A stretch of DNA of 64,000 nt from Hylemonella sp. (lineage in GTDB: Bacteria > Pseudomonadota > Gammaproteobacteria > Burkholderiales > Burkholderiaceae_C), in NCBI GenBank assembly GCA_030680575.1, contig JAUXVI010000020.1, positions 1-64,000 of the forward strand. Reading direction: 5' to 3'. Of this stretch, positions 24,807 through 34,401 are shown piece by piece. Position 1 is the first letter of the stretch; each line of letters begins with the position of its first letter. The notes below the pieces were generated by a model that had not been told where the DNA came from, did not search any database, and saw only the letters and a program-made list of their open reading frames with translations. The translations under genes were made by a program, and so were the position numbers.

Positions 24807-26459
24807 ATGGCAACTTCAGCGGCCGCACGGCCAATGTCCCCCGAAGAGAAGAAGGTGATCTTCGCCTCTTCGCTGGGTACCGTTTTTGAGTGGTACGACT
24901 TCTACCTCTACGGCTCGCTCGCAGCCATCATCGCCAAGCAGTTCTTCAGCGGTCTGGATGCCGGTTCGGCCTTCATCTTCGCGCTGCTGGCTTTCGCGGC
25001 CGGTTTCATCGTGCGTCCGTTCGGCGCGCTGGTGTTCGGCCGTCTGGGCGACATGATCGGCCGCAAGTACACCTTCCTGGTGACCATCCTGATCATGGGC
25101 CTGTCCACGTTCATCGTGGGTATCCTGCCGAACTACGCCACCATCGGCGTCGCGGCTCCCGTGATCCTGATCGCCCTGCGCATGCTGCAAGGCCTGGCCC
25201 TCGGCGGTGAGTACGGTGGTGCTGCCACCTACGTGGCCGAGCATGCTCCGCACGGCAAGCGTGGCGCCTACACCTCCTGGATTCAGACTACGGCCACGCT
25301 GGGCCTGTTCCTGAGCCTGATGGTGATTCTGGGCACCCGTACCCTGATCGGTGAAGCTGCCTTCGCCGACTGGGGCTGGCGCGTTCCCTTCATCGTCTCC
25401 ATCCTGCTGCTGGCCATCTCGGTCTGGATTCGTCTGTCCATGAACGAGTCGCCCGCTTTCGCCAAGATGAAGGCGGAAGGCAAGACCTCCAAGGCACCGC
25501 TGTCCGAAGCTTTCGGTCAATGGAAAAACCTGAAGATCGTGATCCTGGCCCTGGTCGGCCTGACCGCCGGCCAAGCCGTGGTCTGGTACTCCGGCCAGTT
25601 CTATGCCCTGTTCTTCCTGACGCAAGCGCTCAAGGTGGACGGTGCTGCTGCCAACATCTACGTGGCCATCTCCCTGCTGATCGGCACGCCTTTCTTCATC
25701 CTGTTCGGCGCCTGGTCTGACAAGATCGGCCGCAAGCCGATCATCATGGCGGGCTGCCTGCTGGCGGTCGTGACCTACTTCCCGGTGTTCGAAGCGCTGA
25801 CCAAGGCCGCCAATCCGGACCTGTACAAGGCTCAGCAAGCGAGCAAGGTGGTTGTGACGGCCGATCCGAAAGAGTGCTCGTTCCAGTTCAACCCGACCGG
25901 CACCGCCAAATTCACCAGCTCGTGCGACATCGCCAAGCAGGTGCTGGCTGGCGCTTCGGTGAGCTACGAGAACGCTGTCGGCACCGGTCCCGCCACCATC
26001 AAGATCGGCGAAACGCTGATCACTGGCTATACCGCCAAGGGCATTCCGGCTGACGAAGCCAAGAAGCTCGACGGCGAGTTCAAGAAGGCTGTTGCTGAAG
26101 CCCTCAAGACCCACGGCTATCCTGCCAAGGCTGACATGGCCAAGGTGGACAAGGTCATGGTCATCGCCATCCTGACCTACCTGGTGATCCTGGTGACCAT
26201 GGTGTACGGCCCGATTGCCGCCATGCTGGTGGAAATGTTCCCGACCCGCATCCGCTACACCTCCATGTCGCTGCCGTATCACATCGGCAACGGCTGGTTC
26301 GGCGGCCTGCTGCCCACCACGGCCTTTGCCATCGTGGCGCAAACCGGCAACATGTACAACGGTCTCTGGTACCCGATCATCGTGGCCGGTATGACCTTCG
26401 TGATTGGCATGCTGTTCGTCCGTGAAACCAAGGACGTGGACATCTACGCCAACGACTGA
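24807..26459 (+). CDS. MFS transporter (MHS family) with large internal soluble insertion
   Basis: GTVFEWYDFYLYGSLAAII, RPFGALVFGRLGDMIGRKYTFL, ALGGEYGGAATYVAEHAP; insertion NPDLYKAQQ...KADMAKVDK before the last TM helices. Confidence 0.92.
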   Translation: MATSAAARPMSPEEKKVIFASSLGTVFEWYDFYLYGSLAAIIAKQFFSGLDAGSAFIFALLAFAAGFIVRPFGALVFGRLGDMIGRKYTFLVTILIMGLSTFIVGILPNYATIGVAAPVILIALRMLQGLALGGEYGGAATYVAEHAPHGKRGAYTSWIQTTATLGLFLSLMVILGTRTLIGEAAFADWGWRVPFIVSILLLAISVWIRLSMNESPAFAKMKAEGKTSKAPLSEAFGQWKNLKIVILALVGLTAGQAVVWYSGQFYALFFLTQALKVDGAAANIYVAISLLIGTPFFILFGAWSDKIGRKPIIMAGCLLAVVTYFPVFEALTKAANPDLYKAQQASKVVVTADPKECSFQFNPTGTAKFTSSCDIAKQVLAGASVSYENAVGTGPATIKIGETLITGYTAKGIPADEAKKLDGEFKKAVAEALKTHGYPAKADMAKVDKVMVIAILTYLVILVTMVYGPIAAMLVEMFPTRIRYTSMSLPYHIGNGWFGGLLPTTAFAIVAQTGNMYNGLWYPIIVAGMTFVIGMLFVRETKDVDIYAND

Positions 26460-26513
26460 AGCCCTGTGCTTCAATAGCCACCCGGTCCGGCTTGCCGGAC
26501 GGGGTAGGCCAAC

Positions 26514-26541
26514 AGGCCCTCCTGAAGAGGGCCTTTTTTTT
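26514..26541 (+). terminator. Rho-independent terminator
   Basis: aggccctc-ctgaa-gagggcct followed by a T run. Confidence 0.9.
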
Positions 26542-26555
26542 AAAGGAAGAAAATC

Positions 26556-26756
26556 ATGTGGAAAATCATCATCGGCTTCATCATCTTCGCGGCCCTCGCC
26601 ATGTTCGTCATCATGAAAGGCGGGGACAAGCTGGATATGGGTGGTGAACAGCACGGTACGGATGCAACGCATGCGCCGGAAAAGCCCGCCGCAGCGGCAG
26701 CACCGGCTGCTTCGGCACCTGCGCCGGCTGAGCCGGCTGCCAGCGCAGCCAAGTAA
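26556..26756 (+). CDS. small membrane-anchored Ala/Pro-rich protein
   Basis: MWKIIIGFIIFAALAMFVIMKGGDKLDM followed by a low-complexity A/P tail. Confidence 0.65.
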   Translation: MWKIIIGFIIFAALAMFVIMKGGDKLDMGGEQHGTDATHAPEKPAAAAAPAASAPAPAEPAASAAK

Positions 26757-26806
26757 GATGGCGCCCCGAGGAGACAACGACGGTCAAAAGACCGCACACC
26801 ATCGCC

Positions 26807-27247
26807 ATGAAATATTCAAAAACTGAGGCCGGGCAGCAGGCGTTCAAGCAGCGTTCTGCGCTGCTGTCGGCGCGGCAACGCTCGGCTTTTATCCTGTTTG
26901 ATGGGGCCAAGACCCTGGAGCAGGTGTTGGCAGCCGCGGCGGGCCTTGGCGTGACCCAGGCCGACGTGGACCACATGCTGGCGGAGGGTTTTCTGGCGGC
27001 GAACGAACTGCAGACTGCCGTTCCGGTGGCCGAAGCGGTGAGCGCGCGTACGCCACAGGTACGCTACGCCGAAGCCTGGCCGATCGCCACCCGCTTGACG
27101 GCTTCTCTCGGCCTGCGTGGTTTCAAGCTCAACTTGGCGGTTGAGGCCGCCAGTGGTTACGAAGAACTGCTGGCGCTCTTGCCCAAGATCCAGGACGCCC
27201 TTGGACCGAAGGCCAGCCAGGAACTGGAGCAGGCCCTCAAGAGCTGA
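26807..27247 (+). CDS. hypothetical protein, paralogue of 61080..61595
   Basis: 146 aa; shares Y-K---G--A---R---IL-DG-KT------AAGLG------L-AEGF with the 61.1 kb ORF. Confidence 0.75.
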   Translation: MKYSKTEAGQQAFKQRSALLSARQRSAFILFDGAKTLEQVLAAAAGLGVTQADVDHMLAEGFLAANELQTAVPVAEAVSARTPQVRYAEAWPIATRLTASLGLRGFKLNLAVEAASGYEELLALLPKIQDALGPKASQELEQALKS

Positions 27248-27255
27248 CGTTCTGG

Positions 27256-28359
27256 TCAGCGACGAAAGCGGCCATCGGACGTGATGATGGCCAGGTCAGC
27301 GAAATCCAGGCCGGTGTGGTCCTTGCTGCTGTAGCTGATCTCCAAGCCCCCCAAATCGAACTTGCTCAGGCTCTCCAGCGCCGACTGGATTTTGTCGCGG
27401 CTCGGCTTGCCACCGGTGCGCCGCAAGGCTTCCACCAGCACCTTGGCCGCTGTAAAGCCCTCCAGCATGGCCGGGCTGACTTCCGCGATGTCCTTGGCGC
27501 GTGCAAGGTCCTGCGCTTCCTTGACCAGGCCATAGCTCAGGGACTGCGGAAACACTTGCGAGACGATCACACCACGAGCGTTGTCCCCCAGGCTTTTGAT
27601 GAAGCCCCCCGATGCGTTGTTGGACAAGGTCACGACCTGGCAGTTGCTGCCGGCAGCGCGAAAGGCCTTGATGCCATCCACCACGGCCGCACCCGCGGCG
27701 ATGATGACGACGGCCTGTGCGCCTGACTTGGCAATCACCGGTGCGATCTTGGAGAAGTCGGGTTTGACGCGGTCGAATTTCTCCAGTGCCACGGCATTGA
27801 GCTTGGCAGCGGCCAGTCCTTTCTGCGCACCGGCCAGTCCGTCTTCGCCAAAGGCGTCCTCGACATAGACCACGGCGATCTTGCTCATGCCGATGGTGGC
27901 CAGGTGGGTGACGGCTTTTTCAGCTTCGCGCTGGTAGGTGGCCCGCACATTGAAGATGTGCTTGCGCACCGGTTGGTGCAGGGTCATGGCGCCGGTGGAG
28001 GGGGCGACCAGCGGCACGCCATGCTTGTCCAGCAGGGGCTGGATGGCCTCGGTGTGAGGGGTGCCACGGTTCAGGAACATGGCCACCACATTCTGTTCCT
28101 CGATCAGTTTGCGGGCGTTCTCGCCAGCCAGCTTGGGGTCGAACTTGTCGTCGAGCGAGATCAGCTCGATCTTCTGCCCGCCAACGCCGCCCTTGGCGTT
28201 GATGCTGTCGATGTAGAGCTTGGCACCATCGGTGATTTCCTTGACGCCTGCGGCGACCGGGCCGCTGAAACCGGCGGTCTGGCCGATCAGGATCTGGGCT
28301 TGCGCGGTGGCACTGGCAAGCACCAGCAAGGTGGCGCCCAAGGTTTTGTAATTCCACAT
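27256..28359 (-). CDS. ABC transporter substrate-binding protein (branched-chain amino-acid type)
   Basis: Signal peptide, LIGQTAGFSGPVAAGVKEITDGAKLYIDSINAKGGVGGQKIELISLDDKFDP. Confidence 0.92.
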   Translation of the reverse strand: MWNYKTLGATLLVLASATAQAQILIGQTAGFSGPVAAGVKEITDGAKLYIDSINAKGGVGGQKIELISLDDKFDPKLAGENARKLIEEQNVVAMFLNRGTPHTEAIQPLLDKHGVPLVAPSTGAMTLHQPVRKHIFNVRATYQREAEKAVTHLATIGMSKIAVVYVEDAFGEDGLAGAQKGLAAAKLNAVALEKFDRVKPDFSKIAPVIAKSGAQAVVIIAAGAAVVDGIKAFRAAGSNCQVVTLSNNASGGFIKSLGDNARGVIVSQVFPQSLSYGLVKEAQDLARAKDIAEVSPAMLEGFTAAKVLVEALRRTGGKPSRDKIQSALESLSKFDLGGLEISYSSKDHTGLDFADLAIITSDGRFRR

Positions 28360-28506
28360 GGTATTTCCTGCTCCTTTTTCCCCGAATTGTGAAGTTTAAG
28401 CGGCGTTTCAGGGGTATCTGGCTGTAACAGGACTGTCATGACCCCAATCCGGCCAATGCGGCCGCGACTGCCTAGAATGATTGGCCTGATAGAAAGATGC
28501 CACGCT

Positions 28507-31500
28507 ATGACCCAGGGGACCATCCGCATCCGCGGCGCACGCCAGCACAACCTCAAGAACCTTGACCTCGATATCCGAACCGGGGAGTTGACGGTGGTCA
28601 CCGGCCCCAGCGGTTCCGGCAAATCGAGCCTGGTGTTTGACACCCTGTATGCCGAAGGCCAGCGTCGTTACGTCGAGACCTTCAGCGCCTACGCGCGCCA
28701 GTTCCTTGACCGCATGGACAAGCCGGCGGTGGACAAGGTCGAGGGCGTGCCGCCGGCCATTGCCATTGACCAGACCAACCCGGTGCGCTCGTCGCGTTCC
28801 ACGGTCGGCACGATGACCGAGCTCAACGACCACCTCAAGCTGTTGTTCGCCCGTGCCGGCCAGCTGTTCGACCGCGTGACCGCGTTGCCGGTGCGGCACG
28901 ACTCGGCGGACAGCATCTATGCCGAGTTGCAGGCGCGTGCGCAAGCCGCGTCCGAGTCAGCTTCGCTGGAGGCCCCCGTCGATCCGCGGCTGGTCATCAC
29001 GTTCCCGGTCGAGTTGCCGGGCGGCACCACCGAAGACGAAGTGACACAGTGGCTGTCGGCCAGCGGTTTCACCAAGGTGCAGGCTGAGCGCGAAGTGGCC
29101 ACGCCGGCTGGCCCGCGCAAGGTGCTGGATGTGGTGGCCGACCGTTTTCGCTTGAGCCATGCCGAACGCGCGCGCGTGGTCGAGGCCATCGAGGTCGCGC
29201 TCAAGCGCGGCAGCGGCCGCCTGAACGTCTATCGGCTGCGTGACGAGGGGGAGCCCGAAATTTGGAGGTTTTCCACCGGCTTGCACTGCCCCGAGAGCGA
29301 CCAGCGTTATACCGATCCGATCCCCTCGATGTTCTCGTTCAACTCGGCGGTGGGCGCCTGCGAGGTCTGCCGCGGCTTCGGCCGCGTCATCGGTGTCGAT
29401 TACGGCCTGGTGATCCCGAACGACAAGTTGACCTTGCGTGCCGGTGCCATCAAGCCGATGCAGACGCCGGCCTGGGCCGAGTGCCAGGACGACCTGATGC
29501 GCCATGCCGAGGCTGCCGGCATTCCGCGCGACACCGCCTGGAACAAGCTCACGCCCGAGCAGCAGCACTGGGTGATTCACGGCTCACCCAACTGGAACGG
29601 CAAGTGGAACCAGCAGTGGTACGGCGTCAAGCGCTTCTTCGAGTACCTGGAGACAAAAGCCTACAAGATGCACATCCGGGTGCTGCTGTCCAAGTACCGC
29701 AGCTACACGCCATGCGAAACCTGCAACGGTGCGCGCCTGAAGACCGAAAGCCTGCTCTGGCGCATCGGCGCCAAGGAAGATGCGGATGCGGTGCTGGCGC
29801 CGGCCAAGCGTTTCATGCCTGCTGGTGTGCAATGGACGCGCGCGCAGCTTGAGGCGCTACCGGGCCTGTGCCTGCACGACCTGATGTTGCTGCCGATTGA
29901 TCGCCTGCACCGATTTTTCGAGCGCGTGGCCCAGCTGGAGATAGCGCAGAGCACGCAGGCGCAGGGGGTCGACCGGGGCAACCACCAGGCCCTCAAGCTC
30001 CTGTTCGAGGAAATCACCACCCGTCTGAAATACCTGTGCGACGTCGGCATCGGCTACCTGACGCTCGATCGCCAGAGCCGCACACTGTCGGGTGGTGAGG
30101 TGCAGCGCATCAACCTGACCACCGCCCTGGGTACTTCACTGGTGAATACGCTGTTCGTCCTGGACGAGCCCAGCATCGGCCTGCACCCGCGCGACATGCA
30201 TCGCATCATCGAGGCCATGCAGCGCCTGGTTGACGCCGGCAACACGCTGGTGGTGGTGGAGCACGACCCGGCGGTGATGCTGGCGGCCGACCGCATGATC
30301 GACATGGGCCCCGGCCCGGGCGAGCGCGGCGGCAGCATCGTGTTCGACGGCAGCACCGATGACCTGCGGAACGCCGATACCCTGACCGGCGCCTACCTGG
30401 GCGGGCGCAAGCAGGTCGGTTTCGGCTTCAAGCGCATGGTGACTGAGAGCACGCCGCGTCTCATTCTGGAAGGCGTCACCGAGCACAACCTGAAGCATGT
30501 CTCGGTCGACATTCCGCTCGGCCGGCTGGTGTGCGTCACTGGCGTCTCCGGCTCCGGCAAGTCCACCCTGATCCAGGATGTGCTGGCGCCGGCGCTGATG
30601 CGGCATTTTGGCAAGTCCACTGAGGCGCCGGGCGCGTTCGAGCGTCTGCTCGGCGCCGAGCAGCTCAGCGAGGTGGTGTTTGTCGACCAGTCCCCGATCG
30701 GCAAGACGGCGCGCTCCAACCCGGTCAGTTATGTCGGCGCCTGGGACGCGCTGCGCGAGATCTTTGCCAACGCGCCGCTGTCGCGCCAGCGCGGCTACAC
30801 CGCAGCCAAGTTCAGCGCCAACAGCGGCGACGGCCGCTGCCCCACTTGCGGCGGCTCCGGCTTCGAGCACGTGGAGATGCAGTTCCTCAGCGACGTCTAC
30901 CTGCGCTGCCCGGACTGCGACGGCAAACGCTTCCGTCCCGAGATCCTGGAGATCACCATCGAGCGGGGTGCCGAAGGACCCTCCGGTAGCCGCAGGTTCC
31001 TCAACGTGGCCGATGTGCTGGAGCTGACCGTCAGCGAGGCCTGCAGCCTGTTCGCCAAGGACCGCGACGTCATCCGTGCGCTGCAGCCCATCGTCGATGT
31101 CGGGCTGGAGTATGTGCGCCTGGGGCAACCGGTGCCCACGCTGTCGGGGGGCGAGGCCCAGCGCCTGAAGCTGGCCGGCTTCCTGGCCGAGGCCGCCAAA
31201 AGCGCCAGCGCCAGCCGTCAGGCCATGGCGCGCAAGGGCACGCTGTTCCTGTTTGATGAACCGACCACCGGCCTGCACTTCGACGACATTGCCAAGCTGA
31301 TGCGCGCGCTGCGCAAGCTGCTCGATGCCGGCCACTCGCTGCTGGTGATCGAGCACAACCTCGACGTCATGCGCGCCAGCGACTGGCTGATCGACCTCGG
31401 CCCCGAAGGCGGCGACGCGGGTGGCGAGGTGGTGGCGGTCGGCACGCCAGAAGAAGTACGCCAGCATCCGACCTCGCATACCGGCCGCGCGTTGCGCGAG

Positions 31501-34296
31501 TACGCGCTGGCCATGGGCGAAGTGCATGAAGCGCAGGAAGGGGCTCCCCGCTTCATGCCGCAGGCCTTTGCCCCCACGCCGCGGCGGATTCGCCCGGCAC
31601 GGGAAGCGCTGGACGCGATCCAGATCGTCAATGCCAAGGAGCACAACCTCAAGAGCTTGAGCGTCAACATCCCGCGCGGCAAGTTCAACGTCATCACCGG
31701 GGTGTCGGGTTCCGGCAAATCCACGCTGGCCTTCGACATCCTGTTCAACGAGGGCCAGCGCCGTTATCTTGAATCGCTCAATGCCTATGCGCGCAGCATC
31801 GTGCAGCCGGCCGGCCGGCCCGAGGTCGACGCGGTCTACGGCATTCCACCGACGGTGGCGATCGAGCAGCGCCTCTCGCGCGGCGGACGCAAGAGCACGG
31901 TGGGCACTACCACCGAGGTCTGGCATTTCCTGCGCCTGCTGTTCGTCAAGCTGGGCGTGCAGCATTGTGTTCACGACGATGCGGCAGTGGCGCCGCAGAC
32001 GCCCGAGAGCATCTTGGCGCAGCTGATGAAGAGTTTCCGCGGCCAGCACATTGGCCTGCTGGCTCCCCTGGTGCTCAACCGCAAGGGCGTCTACACCGAG
32101 CTGGCCGACTGGGCGCGGCCGCGTGGCTACACCCACCTGCGGGTCGATGGCAACTTCCTGCCGACCACCGGCTTCCCGCGCATCGACCGTTTCAAGGAGC
32201 ACACCATCGAGCTGCCGGTGGCCAGCCTCGACGTGTTGCCGGACAACGAAACCCAGCTGCGTCAGGCGCTGACGACGGCGCTGGAGCATGGCAAGGGCGT
32301 GTTGCATGTGCTGAGCGGGCTCGATGGCCTGCGGGACGCGATGAAGAACCAGGCGCCGACGGCGGGTATTGGTCGACTCGACGTGTTCTCCACCAAACGC
32401 GCCTGCCCGGTGTGTGCCACGTCCTATGCCGAGCTCGATCCGCGCCTGTTCTCCTACAACAGCAAGCATGGCTGGTGCCCGGATTGCGTCGGCACCGGCG
32501 TCAAGCTGAGCAAGGAGCAGCGCAAGCTGCTCGACGACTCGGTGCGCGATGACAAGGACAAAGGCCGTGAGCAGACCTTTGCCGAGCCGGAGGTGGAGGA
32601 CGTGGCCGATGTCGCCTGTCCGAGCTGCGCGGGCACACGGCTGAACGCGACGGCGCGCGCGGTGAAGTTCAACGGTGTCGGCATCACCGAGATCGCACGC
32701 CTGAGCGTGAGCGACATCCGGACCTGGGTGCAGGCCCTGGCGCTCACGGGGCGTGATGCCGATATCGCGCGCGACCTGATCCCCGAGATCCGCAGCCGGC
32801 TGGAATTCCTGGAGCAGGTGGGGCTGGGTTACCTGACGCTGGACCGTGGCGCGCCCACGCTGTCGGGCGGCGAGGCGCAGCGCATCCGTCTGGCCGCGCA
32901 GCTCGGCAGCAACCTGCAGGGCGTGTGTTACGTGCTGGACGAGCCGACCATCGGCCTGCATGCGCGAGACAACCAGATTCTGTTGAATGCCCTGCAAACC
33001 CTGAGCGACAAGGGCAACACGCTGGTGGTGGTGGAGCACGACGAGGACACCATCCGCCGCGCTGACCACATCATCGACATCGGGCCGAGCGCCGGCAAAC
33101 GTGGTGGCCGCCTGGTCGCCGAAGGCGGTGTGACCGACATCACCAACGCTGGGGACTCGCAGACCGGGCGCTATCTGCTGCACGCCATGAAGCATCCGCT
33201 GCAAGCGCGCAGGAACGTGGCCGACAGTGAGCAGCCCTGGCTCACCGTGCACGGCGCGAAGCTGCACAACCTGCAGAACATCCGTGCCAGCATTCCGCTC
33301 AAGCGTCTGGTGGCGGTCACCGGCGTCAGTGGGTCTGGCAAGTCCACGCTGGCGCGCGACGTGCTGCTGAGCAATGTGCAGGTGGCGGTGGCCAAGCGTG
33401 CCACCAAGGCCGGGCGTGATGCGCTGGCTGCAGGCGAGGCGCTGGTCTGGAGCGGCTGCGAATCGGTCAGCGGGTTCGAGACCGTCGACCGCGTGCTCGA
33501 GGTCGACCAGACGCCAATCGGCAAGACACCGCGCAGTTGTCCGGCCACCTACATCGGCTTCTGGGACACCATCCGCAAGCTGTTTGCCGAGACGCTGGAG
33601 GCCAAGGCGCGCGGTTACGCGGCAGGCCGCTTCTCTTTCAACACCGGCGAGGGCCGTTGCCCGAGTTGCGAAGGTCAGGGCGTGCGCACCATCGAGATGA
33701 GCTTCCTGCCCGATGTGAAGGTGCTGTGCGAGTCGTGTCGCGGTGCGCGCTTCGACCCCGAGACGCTGGCCGTGACCTGGCGCGGCAAGAGCGTGGGCGA
33801 TGTGCTGCAGATGGAGGTGGACGAAGCGGTCGAATTTTTCGCCGCCATGCCTTCCATCGCCCATCCGCTGCAATTGCTGAAAGACGTGGGCCTGGGCTAC
33901 CTGACGCTGGGGCAGCCTTCGCCCACGCTCAGTGGCGGCGAGGCGCAGCGCATCAAGCTGGTGACGGAACTCACCAAGGTCCGTGACGAGGTGGGCCGGC
34001 GCGGCCAGAAGGCGCCGCACACACTCTACGTGCTGGACGAGCCCACGGTGGGCCTGCACATGGCCGATGTGGACAAGCTGATCCGCGTGCTGCACCGGCT
34101 GGTGGACGGCGGCCACAGCGTGGTGGTGATCGAGCACGACCTCGACGTCATCGCCGAGGCCGACTGGATCATCGACCTCGGTCCCGACGGCGGCAAGGAC
34201 GGTGGCCGCATCGCCGCCGCCGCGACGCCGGAAGAGGTGGTTCTGCGGGGCACCCACACCGGGACTGCGCTGCGGCCGGTGCTGGCGCGGCAATAA
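28507..34296 (+). CDS. uvrA: double-length UvrA-family ATPase (tandem fused UvrA)
   Basis: Four Walker A motifs (GPSGSGKSS, GVSGSGKST x3), four LSGGE(V/A)QR signatures and CxxC zinc modules in about 1930 aa. Confidence 0.93.
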   Translation: MTQGTIRIRGARQHNLKNLDLDIRTGELTVVTGPSGSGKSSLVFDTLYAEGQRRYVETFSAYARQFLDRMDKPAVDKVEGVPPAIAIDQTNPVRSSRSTVGTMTELNDHLKLLFARAGQLFDRVTALPVRHDSADSIYAELQARAQAASESASLEAPVDPRLVITFPVELPGGTTEDEVTQWLSASGFTKVQAEREVATPAGPRKVLDVVADRFRLSHAERARVVEAIEVALKRGSGRLNVYRLRDEGEPEIWRFSTGLHCPESDQRYTDPIPSMFSFNSAVGACEVCRGFGRVIGVDYGLVIPNDKLTLRAGAIKPMQTPAWAECQDDLMRHAEAAGIPRDTAWNKLTPEQQHWVIHGSPNWNGKWNQQWYGVKRFFEYLETKAYKMHIRVLLSKYRSYTPCETCNGARLKTESLLWRIGAKEDADAVLAPAKRFMPAGVQWTRAQLEALPGLCLHDLMLLPIDRLHRFFERVAQLEIAQSTQAQGVDRGNHQALKLLFEEITTRLKYLCDVGIGYLTLDRQSRTLSGGEVQRINLTTALGTSLVNTLFVLDEPSIGLHPRDMHRIIEAMQRLVDAGNTLVVVEHDPAVMLAADRMIDMGPGPGERGGSIVFDGSTDDLRNADTLTGAYLGGRKQVGFGFKRMVTESTPRLILEGVTEHNLKHVSVDIPLGRLVCVTGVSGSGKSTLIQDVLAPALMRHFGKSTEAPGAFERLLGAEQLSEVVFVDQSPIGKTARSNPVSYVGAWDALREIFANAPLSRQRGYTAAKFSANSGDGRCPTCGGSGFEHVEMQFLSDVYLRCPDCDGKRFRPEILEITIERGAEGPSGSRRFLNVADVLELTVSEACSLFAKDRDVIRALQPIVDVGLEYVRLGQPVPTLSGGEAQRLKLAGFLAEAAKSASASRQAMARKGTLFLFDEPTTGLHFDDIAKLMRALRKLLDAGHSLLVIEHNLDVMRASDWLIDLGPEGGDAGGEVVAVGTPEEVRQHPTSHTGRALREYALAMGEVHEAQEGAPRFMPQAFAPTPRRIRPAREALDAIQIVNAKEHNLKSLSVNIPRGKFNVITGVSGSGKSTLAFDILFNEGQRRYLESLNAYARSIVQPAGRPEVDAVYGIPPTVAIEQRLSRGGRKSTVGTTTEVWHFLRLLFVKLGVQHCVHDDAAVAPQTPESILAQLMKSFRGQHIGLLAPLVLNRKGVYTELADWARPRGYTHLRVDGNFLPTTGFPRIDRFKEHTIELPVASLDVLPDNETQLRQALTTALEHGKGVLHVLSGLDGLRDAMKNQAPTAGIGRLDVFSTKRACPVCATSYAELDPRLFSYNSKHGWCPDCVGTGVKLSKEQRKLLDDSVRDDKDKGREQTFAEPEVEDVADVACPSCAGTRLNATARAVKFNGVGITEIARLSVSDIRTWVQALALTGRDADIARDLIPEIRSRLEFLEQVGLGYLTLDRGAPTLSGGEAQRIRLAAQLGSNLQGVCYVLDEPTIGLHARDNQILLNALQTLSDKGNTLVVVEHDEDTIRRADHIIDIGPSAGKRGGRLVAEGGVTDITNAGDSQTGRYLLHAMKHPLQARRNVADSEQPWLTVHGAKLHNLQNIRASIPLKRLVAVTGVSGSGKSTLARDVLLSNVQVAVAKRATKAGRDALAAGEALVWSGCESVSGFETVDRVLEVDQTPIGKTPRSCPATYIGFWDTIRKLFAETLEAKARGYAAGRFSFNTGEGRCPSCEGQGVRTIEMSFLPDVKVLCESCRGARFDPETLAVTWRGKSVGDVLQMEVDEAVEFFAAMPSIAHPLQLLKDVGLGYLTLGQPSPTLSGGEAQRIKLVTELTKVRDEVGRRGQKAPHTLYVLDEPTVGLHMADVDKLIRVLHRLVDGGHSVVVIEHDLDVIAEADWIIDLGPDGGKDGGRIAAAATPEEVVLRGTHTGTALRPVLARQ

Positions 34297-34303
34297 GACT
34301 TTT

Positions 34304-34320
34304 GCTATTGATTTGATAGC
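34304..34320 (+). repeat. GCTAT-N7-ATAGC 17-nt hairpin repeat, copy B
   Basis: gctattgatttgatagc. Confidence 0.7.
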
Positions 34321-34401
34321 AGTCTGATCAATGACTTCAAGGAGGAATCAAATCCTGCTATAAATACCGGAGGGAAGGGGCCTTGAGCCGAAAAAATAAC
34401 C

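Noticed and set aside
24816-26777. 653-aa minus-strand ORF antisense to the MFS transporter
   Set aside because: Antisense shadow ORF; low-complexity HD/QR-rich translation
28360-28506. Possible LexA box upstream of the double uvrA (ctgtaacaggactgtc)
   Set aside because: Does not satisfy CTGT-N8-ACAG spacing
30136-34293. 1385-aa minus-strand ORF antisense to the double uvrA
   Set aside because: Shadow ORF caused by high GC and codon bias; low-complexity translation with no recognisable domain, opposite a gene with clear motifs
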